A DNA stretch of 64,000 nt, taken from contig JAGPYM010000072.1 of assembly GCA_020736575.1 (NCBI GenBank), positions 1 to 64,000 of the forward strand. Direction: 5' to 3'. The translations under genes were made by a program, and so were the position numbers. The notes below the pieces were generated by a model, which did not search any database, was not told the DNA's origin, and saw nothing but the letters and a program-made list of their open reading frames with translations. Shown here one piece after another: positions 57,491 to 64,000 of this stretch (position 1 is its first letter; each line of letters starts with the position of its first letter). This stretch comes from Thelonectria olida (Eukaryota > Ascomycota > Sordariomycetes > Hypocreales > Nectriaceae).

Positions 57491-59479
57491 TCAATCCTCA
57501 ATATCCACCACAAGCTCTCCTTCAGAACCAAATGGTGCTCGTATACATATCGTTTCCGAGTATGCAAGCTCTATCTTTCGATAAGGAGGTTCCCACTGTG
57601 GGAATCTTCGCAGTGTCTCCCCCGTCTTCAAGGTGATTCTTTCCAGCCTCGACTGCGATCGCAAAGTGAAGAAGGGCTGCGCAAATTCCGTTGCCAGATC
57701 CCTATCAAGCCGAGGCAAATTTGGCTCTAGTGTATCGATCCTTCCTAAGAACCATTCCTCACCCCAGCCAATTCCAATTTCGCAATGTAGCGTCAAATGG
57801 CGGAGTCTGACGAATCCGGTTGCGAGTGTTTTCAACATATCTCTTGGCTGTCGTCACGGCTTCAGTCAATAACAAAACGCCTATGATAACATTGCGCACT
57901 CACCCATCCAATATCGCGATAGATGTCGAGTTCTAGCATCTCCAGATCCGGACAATTCGCATCAAGCTCGTTCAGGTCGGCGACATCCAGCGTCGGGCGG
58001 CGGGCACCATTTCTCGGGAGCTCAATTGCGTGCAAACATAGTTGTTTCAGCCCCGAATGCTTAGTCAACGCGAAATTACTCACAGAAATTCCCCTGACCG
58101 TGAGCTGTTCTAGGGTATCAAAGCCCATGAGAAATCTTTCCAGTTCCGGAGACGTATCCTCGCCGTCCAATTCGAGGTCCCCATCTTCCCCCTCAAGGAT
58201 GCCAGGAGCCCAAGTCTCCACCGTGAGACTCTGAAGGGCGTTGACACACCCCGTGAGGCTCTCTAGCACGTTTCTGTCAAGCTTAGGTCCCAAGCTAAGC
58301 GACCTCAAGTTAGACCAGTCGAGCTTGTCTCGCCAATGGGGCCACTCTTCGGGACCCATGATATAGTTGAACGAAAGAGATTCCAATGGTGGAAAAGTCT
58401 CCTCACCAGTACACTGGAAGGAATAAACCCGTGGATGATGGGGTATCCGCATGACACATCCTCCGTAGCCCCCAAACGTCGAAAAGGAGAACGACTTCAA
58501 GTTTGGGCAGGCAAAAAAGAGTTGTTGAAGACATGGGATCCGTCGATTCGGCTCGTCCCGCGTGTCGTATGACGGGTTCACCCTGGCACATAGAGTGGTG
58601 ACACATGGTAACGGGCCTGCAACAACTCTTGACCCGTTTTCACCGAGCAGGTGAAGCTGTGGCTGATTGGCATGGCCATTCAGCTCGCGGATCAAGTCCT
58701 CAAAATATGAACTCGACGGGTGCAGCCTATGCAACTCTTCATTAGTAATGATCACAATGCATGGTCCTGGACTGCTGGCAGCACAGACCGGAAGTGTTTT
58801 AAGTTGGGCAGGGCCTTCACTAGGGCAGCAAGGCCACCCTCCTGGTTCAACATTGAAGTGATGTTCTTTTCACGGTCCGAGAAACCCAGAACATCTACTT
58901 CGCGCACGGCACGGGCTTGTACACCGTTCGGGTCTCCCACCAATCGACGGATCAAGGTACAGGAGTCATGCCATTGAGTCTCGCGGGACTCCATCTTCTT
59001 CCTTTTCTTTTCTTCGCTTTTGTTTCTCCTGTCATCCTTGAAGATATTGCCGAGGCGATATTGGCGATACTCCGACTCTGTGAGTGGCCTTGGTCCCATC
59101 TGGATGGTCTTATACAGATGGGTAACAGCCACGGAGTAGAAGGTCTTAGACACGAGACACAGGTTGTAAAAGTCTTCATACGTGCCAAGCTTCCCATTGC
59201 GTCAGTTCCTTGTGCCTATCGCCTAGTGCTGGATGGACATACGTTTTGGAAGATGAGATGCCAAACATAGGGGTCTAGGCGTGGCAGAGGGGCCGATGCC
59301 CCCGTCATGCGCTCGCCGGCCCTACTGTCAACTTGAGCCGGATCTCCCGGCGGACAACTTAACAGCTCTCTTCCCTCTCGCCTGCTTTCCCTGCTCCTTC
59401 TTGTACCGGATGCCATGAGTTGACCTTGTCTGAAGATACTTTTAATATAGCCCGGAACGAGATGATCGAAATTTCTCAT
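57491..59479 (-). CDS. F-box/LRR-like protein, probably frameshifted
   Basis: The ATG at 59479 opens a basic N-terminus. An F-box-like segment (LPRLDPYVWHLIFQNV, then LCLVSKTFYSVAVTHLYKTI) is split by an intron at 59190-59242. A leucine-rich region follows (LESLSFNY, LRSLSLGP, LQSLTVET, LEQLTVRG, LKQLCLHA, LEMLELDI, LRHLTLHC), suggesting LRR-type substrate recognition in an SCF ubiquitin ligase. A second intron at 57849-57904 joins DIGW to PRDMLKTL. Near 58765 the frame shifts by one base (the first frame ends VQDHAL and stop; the next frame continues CIVIITNEELH), with no usable intron between. This is either a genuine frameshift making a pseudogene or an error in the assembly. The stop is at 57491. 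Confidence 0.6.
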
Positions 59480-59904
59480 TGTGATGGGCACCCAGAATTA
59501 CTGGTAATACGGTCAATAGTACTAAGCCAATGAAATGGAGAATCGGTGAGTGGTAGGCGGCAAAGCGTAGAGTAGTATAACTATATTGACGATAGAAGTG
59601 ACAGTGCATGCAGGAGCACGAGACTAGTCGTATCAGTTAAGAGACGATAAGAGTGCGAGGAGAAGTGAGGAGAAGCCCAACCTTGTAAAAAAAAAAAGGC
59701 AGAGGGGAGAGGAGGGATGTTGGGATATTTATACTTGTAGGAGCCGGCAGGGATCACTTGGCGGGGGAGGGGGGTTGGACCCACACGCCCGAGCTGACGG
59801 ATAGATAGTTACTCACATTACTTTAAGGATTGACGGGAACCGCCAAGTGCCCCCAGCGTCATGCCATATGTTAGGTAAGGCCTGGTTCGCTCCGGCAACC
59901 TGTC
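59480..59904. promoter_or_regulatory. Divergent intergenic region
   Basis: Between the F-box-like gene (minus) and the next gene (plus). It contains a tract of eleven A near 59686, a TATTTATA near 59728 and a G-rich patch near 59762. No gene is seen. Confidence 0.35.
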
Positions 59905-61008
59905 ATGTTCCAAACCAACTCGGCTGCTCAACCGATTTCGCACTCGTTCCACATGTCCACACCAGGGCAGCAGCATTGGCTCGCGCCGTACGAGATTCGC
60001 CACGGTGTTTCTACCGTGAGCGGACAAGAGCTCCAACTGGAGCGTCACGAGATTCTGCACCACCTCCGCGGTTATCTAGAGGGGTGCCATCGGAAGGATC
60101 TGTGGTGCTACCAGGGTCGCCAGATCCATCGTATGGAGTATCTCCCACAACTCGACGGCTCACGGGCTCTTGACTTTCGGAACAAAACAGTTCCAATCTA
60201 TCTCCTCAACGGCGACGCAGAAAAGAGAGGCTTCACTGGGCTGCTTCTCGGCGTTATCCACAATTATCTCTACCGCAGATGGTTCCGCCCCTATCGTACC
60301 GACATCGAACGTGGTCAGTTCGTGGCCAAGGTCGTTCTTTGTATCGTCCAGCCGGATACCAAAGACGAAGACTCTGCCGTCGACCTGGCGATGCGCATGC
60401 ACGCTACAATCAATACCCGCCTCGACAGCATTAGAGCGCAGCAGGTTTACACGACCCGACCCCTGTTTAGGGCCATGGCAATCATAATCCCAGGCCAAAA
60501 CTATCATACTTGTGGCGTTGTATCTCGTGTTGCCGCGATGCCTGTCCTGATTGTCCTCACTGGCGAGAATGAAGGGATAAGCGCGCCGATTTCATTTGAC
60601 GCGATTGCCGATCGGGCCGAAATGGTCACCGTCGGTGGCAAGGCAGCCGTTCGAACCGACCTGGAGACGGCAATCGGCTTCGTCATGCTCTTGGAGGAAC
60701 GCGAGGATGGAGCTTTCGGTCCACAGCCCAACCCGGTTGCTTCCACGGCCGCTTCCACAGTCGACGTCGAGAGCGGAGAGCAGCTTTACAAGAATGTACA
60801 GATCATGGCGAGGCAGTTGGGATGGACTGATGAGCCTCTGGTTGGCCCCAGCTCACAGTGGGTGGATGCAGAAAAGTACTCGGACTGGACCGGTCATGGA
60901 GCCCAGATGAATGCCGTCGTGATGGAGTGCTGGGAACAAAACGGATGGAGGGGCCACGCCTGGTCTTGCCGCTGTAGTGATTCTGAGCGTCTTGGAGAGC
61001 ATAAGTAA
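59905..61008 (+). CDS. Uncharacterised fungal protein
   Basis: An uninterrupted frame of 367 codons. ATGs at 59905 and 59953 are both possible; the second (acatgtcc) may be the true start. No signal peptide or membrane segment is evident. The protein has mixed alpha/beta composition with two hydrophobic strands (KVVLCIVQP, MPVLIVLTGE) and a Trp/Cys-rich end (GWRGHAWSCRCSDSE). I recognise no domain. A gtaaga donor-like sequence overlaps the stop at 61006-61008, so an extra 3' exon cannot be excluded. It lies just upstream of the M61 pseudogene on the same strand and shows no frame damage. Confidence 0.5.
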   Translation: MFQTNSAAQPISHSFHMSTPGQQHWLAPYEIRHGVSTVSGQELQLERHEILHHLRGYLEGCHRKDLWCYQGRQIHRMEYLPQLDGSRALDFRNKTVPIYLLNGDAEKRGFTGLLLGVIHNYLYRRWFRPYRTDIERGQFVAKVVLCIVQPDTKDEDSAVDLAMRMHATINTRLDSIRAQQVYTTRPLFRAMAIIIPGQNYHTCGVVSRVAAMPVLIVLTGENEGISAPISFDAIADRAEMVTVGGKAAVRTDLETAIGFVMLLEEREDGAFGPQPNPVASTAASTVDVESGEQLYKNVQIMARQLGWTDEPLVGPSSQWVDAEKYSDWTGHGAQMNAVVMECWEQNGWRGHAWSCRCSDSERLGEHK

Positions 61009-61044
61009 GACCTTACTCGGTACCGCTGATGTAGCCGGCAATCC

Positions 61045-62021
61045 ACCCGAACCAGCCACTTGTGTCACTGGATCTTGAGGCTGCTTCAACACCAACCCTC
61101 AGGGGCCCAAACGATACAATCGATGCCTCGGACTCCAGCAGCGTGCTCCCGCTGACGCATATAGATAATAAAGACGCTGGAATTCGCAACTACCTCGTTT
61201 AACGGCCCAGTCATGGGGACATCACTCTATACTTTGCCGCAAAACCTAACAAGGCGCCCAACTGCGCAACTATCCTGGGCTTTCGTACCGAGGATGGCTC
61301 TGGGATACTTGGCTCCGGCCTCAGCTTTTTCCCTTTACCTGCTAGCGAGATGTTCACGTTGAACTTGGAATGTGATTTACGTAACTCGCCTTCCGGGACG
61401 CGAGCCATCACCACGTTGGTGAGAATCCAGTTACCAACACCAGACCGGCGACATTATTAGGCGACAGCTTCTATGCCGTAGGCCAAGTGCAAAGCTTTCC
61501 AGCTGCCAGCACGCTCTCTTCCTGCTCGACCAACTGGTTTGGCAAACCACTTTTCAATATTGTCACGACTGCAACATGTATGAAGGAGCTTTTCGACAAT
61601 ATGAGGCAGTTCTTTTGTGACAAAGATGGGACATATCGGGTCTTTGCTTGCAAAATTCCCGATCCGGACGGAACTGGAGGCGCGCCGCTTGGCCTGTCGT
61701 TCCTCTTCTTTTATGGCGGCGATACTACCGCCTCCGACCTTGCCAACCTACTCGCATACGAGATGGTTCATAATTGGGCCACGGTGACAGGCACCTATGC
61801 CGAGACTACCTGGTACATTGAGGACATTTGACTACTACTCTGCAATACGTCCCCTGCGCTTCGGGATGCAGTCCATAGACCAGTTCGCCGAGGAGATTAA
61901 TTTTTTTGGGCGAAACTACTACGCCAACCCTTTTATTAACCTTACCAACGAGGCCCAGGAATATAAACATATGGCCAACACAGGCCCTATCGTTATGTCA
62001 AAGGGGAGCCTTGGCCCCTAA
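61045..62021 (+). pseudogene. M61-like metallopeptidase pseudogene
   Basis: Fragments of a peptidase resembling the M61 (glycyl aminopeptidase) family can be followed in changing frames: LSFFPLPAS and DLRNSPSGTRAITT near 61320-61410, ATLLGDSFYAVGQVQSFP near 61450-61510, WFGKPLFN near 61535, the metal-site region LAYEMVHNW near 61755, and DYYSAIRPLRFG plus NYYANPFINLTNEAQ toward the end. The expected HExxH reads YExxH; a CAC-to-TAC change would explain it. A TAA at 61200-61202 and frameshifts near 61418 and 61826 break the gene. The first part (61045-61200) is poorly assigned. The identification is by motif memory and should be checked by profile search. Confidence 0.55.
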
Positions 62022-62530
62022 TGCGCTTCGGAGGAAGATGGGCTTCTAGTGCATTGCGAGACCGAGGCTTTTAAGACCTAGCCTAGCCAGTTTGATGGGA
62101 GTTTTAATTCTCTAGCGTTAATTAGTGCATTTCAGTGGTTTGTAGATGTTTTGAGGGAACAATAGTCAATTGAAAGAGCAGATGCCAGCTTTTTACGCTT
62201 CAGGAATACTACAATAGAGTATCCATGTCGAAAAAATGAACCGTTGCTGGTAAGTCCGGGCCTATGGCCCCATTATGCCAACGGCGACAGAGAAACCGGG
62301 AGCTGTCCAAGTATTCATCTGGTTTAACACTGCAAAAGAACATAAAGTTTTACATATAGCAACATTTCATGCTTGCCCTGAACGGACTGGGAAAAGTGCC
62401 GAGTCAGGAAAGCCTAGCAGTGTGCTCCCGCAAATCGATATCATTAGGCACCGATAGGGACAGGGCTTTCGGTAGGTATTCTGATTGACCCGATCGAATT
62501 ATAGCTTTAGTCCAAAACTATAACCAAGCC
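62022..62530. other. Non-coding gap
   Basis: Between the M61 and S10 pseudogenes. A 60-codon open frame at 62275-62457 has no recognisable content. I see nothing else. Confidence 0.4.
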
Positions 62531-63130
62531 TTACAGCTCTTCTGGTGTTCCCACCCGGCCTTCAGCCAAGAGATCCAGCCTCGGGTGTGTCCACGCCTCT
62601 ATGAGCTGAGAGACGGCCATCGGTTGGTCGTGAGGGGCCATGTGCCCGGCGGAATCCACCGTGGCCAAAGTCAACCTCCCTACTCTCTTGAACTCGCCTC
62701 CTCGAGCCTTGACGTCATGTCTGCCGGCAAAATACCAAGGTTGAAGTTTCTGAGTCATGAACTTGGCATGGCCGCTCCACAATAGGTTGTTATATACCCA
62801 AACAACCCCCTCGGTGGTACCGCAGCCTTCAAGTTGAGCTCAAGGTCACAAGTATCTTACACAATAACGCCACTATGTCCATTCACAACTAAAAGAGGAG
62901 TTTCTTTTTCGTCAAGGAGGCTCCCAATCTCGCGCGTCGACGGAAGTACCATGTCTGGCTAGGAAGCCCATTCCGTGTTCATTTCCATATTCACAGTGGT
63001 GAGGTTGAACCACTCATCAAACCCGAGAGCTCTCTGCAAACCCTCGGAGTTCATGTACTTCTCAACCTCCTCCATGCCTAGAATACGGTCAGCTTCTGAT
63101 AGATCCGCTACACGCGAGACTCACCGAGGC
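62531..63130 (-). pseudogene. S10 serine carboxypeptidase, C-terminal fragment
   Basis: The end of a carboxypeptidase Y-like serine carboxypeptidase. VEKYMNSEGLQRALGF near 63060, PSTREIGSLL and TPLLVVNGHSG near 62880, then SGHAKFMTQKLQPWYFAG and the catalytic-His segment TVDSAGHMAPHDQP near 62650, and stop at 62531. A TAG at 62959-62961 (from CAG) and another stop near 62850 break the frame. In the usual NGNxDxI motif the catalytic Asp has become Gly (NGHSGVIV). The N-terminal part with the GESYAG Ser is missing. It cannot be active. Confidence 0.75.
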
Positions 63131-63571
63131 GTCCGGCATGACTGAGATAGATAGAGTTCCATAATAACGCATAGTAGTTAAATTGTAACCGCGCAACTCA
63201 GACGTCCACCCGAGATTCCTGGAAACTGGAGTTGCAAGCGCTTTTCTGTGGAGGAATGCGGCCACTATTAAGGGTGCAAGGAATGGTCATTATCACACCA
63301 TTGGCTCGTTAATTTTCTGTTTACATCTGTATTTCTTATTCGTGAGAATTCATGTCTAAGATACGTGTGCTACTCTATTGAAGTAAAAAAAAAAGAAACT
63401 CCTACTAGAGCCTGCACATGTTACCACCCAGTTGTGCACACATCACAATAAGGATCTCAGTAAAGTTATCAGAATGTTGTGTTGCTCTATGATTATCGAA
63501 TGTATGAGATTAATCGGGACATCGAATAATCTCATGCCTCATAATGCGACACTGGTCCATCTCATGTCCAA
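63131..63571. other. Non-coding gap
   Basis: Spacer between the carboxypeptidase fragment and the lyase gene. It holds an A tract at about 63387-63396 and no gene that I can see; it includes the 3' flank of the lyase gene. Confidence 0.4.
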
Positions 63572-64000
63572 CTAACGAACATACTTCTCAGACAGATCCC
63601 AATACTCTTGGAAGCCCACTGCGCTGCACACGTCCCCAAACGCCATGTTTGTCTTGGGGGGCTTTTCCTTATGATGCAAAGCCGCGAGCGATGTCCTTAT
63701 GGCCTTGATACTGGCCGCCAGAACTGTTAGTGGGTAAGCAACGCTGCAGTAGCCCATGCCGGCAAGCTCGTTATACGACAGGGCTGGCGTCTTGCCGCCT
63801 TCAATAACGTTAATGAAAGATGGAACATCAGGGCCCAAGTCCCGTCGTGATTGCTTCATCTCTTCAACTGTAGTGATGGCTTCGATGGCCACTGCATCGG
63901 CTCCCTCAGCAAAGAAAGCCTTGGCTCGTTTGATGGCTTCGTCATATGAGATAATATGTGCGTCTGTGCGCGCCAGAATGAAGATATCAGTTCCCTCATT
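63572..64000 (-). CDS. PEP mutase/isocitrate lyase superfamily protein (partial)
   Basis: The C-terminal 142 codons of a gene that continues beyond the right edge. The frame is open to the window end and stops at 63572-63574. DIFILARTDAH with a following EAIKRAKAFFAEGADAVAIE is the conserved core of the PEP mutase/2-methylisocitrate lyase/oxaloacetate hydrolase superfamily (Mg-binding TIM barrel that cleaves or forms C-C or P-C bonds next to a carboxylate). FINVIEGGKTP and LAGMGYCSVAYPLTVLAA fit the last strands. The specificity loop lies outside the window, so the substrate cannot be called. It is intact, in contrast to the three peptidase relics before it. Confidence 0.8.
   Translation of the reverse strand, partial: NEGTDIFILARTDAHIISYDEAIKRAKAFFAEGADAVAIEAITTVEEMKQSRRDLGPDVPSFINVIEGGKTPALSYNELAGMGYCSVAYPLTVLAASIKAIRTSLAALHHKEKPPKTNMAFGDVCSAVGFQEYWDLSEKYVR

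Noticed and set aside
1..64000. tRNA or rRNA genes
   Set aside because: I saw no tRNA B-box/arm pattern or rRNA core sequence; a tRNA scan would settle it.

Overview
The window is nuclear DNA of a filamentous ascomycete (Pezizomycotina; a Sordariomycete, perhaps Hypocreales, is my guess from gene content only). Genes carry short introns (about 45-90 bases, GT..AG, often with a CTAAC-like branch site). Gene-bearing DNA alternates with extremely A+T-rich islands at 1-1260, about 6.83-8.35 kb, about 29.0-46.15 kb and about 51.2-51.45 kb. The islands look like transposon DNA mutated by repeat-induced point mutation (RIP): almost everything has become TA/AT, with no open frames. All exon borders were placed by eye.

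Left arm (1.7-15.4 kb): an intact TRI12-type MFS exporter; a laccase pseudogene; a broken ankyrin-repeat/Tup1-like WD40 remnant; an A+T island; a large broken P-loop NTPase gene with a nuclease-like end (similar to fungal CRN/RHS-type proteins); and an intact fungal PD-(D/E)XK nuclease-like gene.

Central cluster (15.8-28.5 kb): four intact genes form a compact candidate biosynthetic cluster. They are an asparagine-synthetase-like amidotransferase (+), a medium-chain reductase (-), an FSH1/LovG-like serine hydrolase (-) and a highly reducing polyketide synthase (+; KS-AT-DH-degenerate ER-KR-ACP, no methyltransferase motif seen). The hydrolase and PKS share a divergent promoter. A plausible scheme is that the PKS builds a reduced chain, the separate reductase replaces the degenerate ER, the hydrolase releases the acid and the amidotransferase converts a carboxylate to an amide. 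The MFS gene is 12 kb away and may or may not belong.

Transposon nest (29.0-46.15 kb): two copies of one LTR retroelement lie in inverted orientation, both RIP-degraded. One LTR is interrupted by a much less mutated insertion flanked by a 12-base direct repeat. That insertion belongs to a second repeat family with copies on both sides of the cluster, including an almost unmutated fragment near 48 kb.

Right arm (48.7-64 kb): a multi-pass membrane protein, an ABC-transporter fragment, an M20 peptidase pseudogene, a Cys-rich fungal protein, an F-box-like protein with a probable frameshift, an unknown protein, M61 and S10 peptidase pseudogenes, and the end of a PEP-mutase/isocitrate-lyase-family gene running off the right edge. 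Many nonsense changes in the pseudogenes are CAA/CAG to TAA/TAG or TGG to TAG, the C-to-T-at-CpA pattern expected of RIP.
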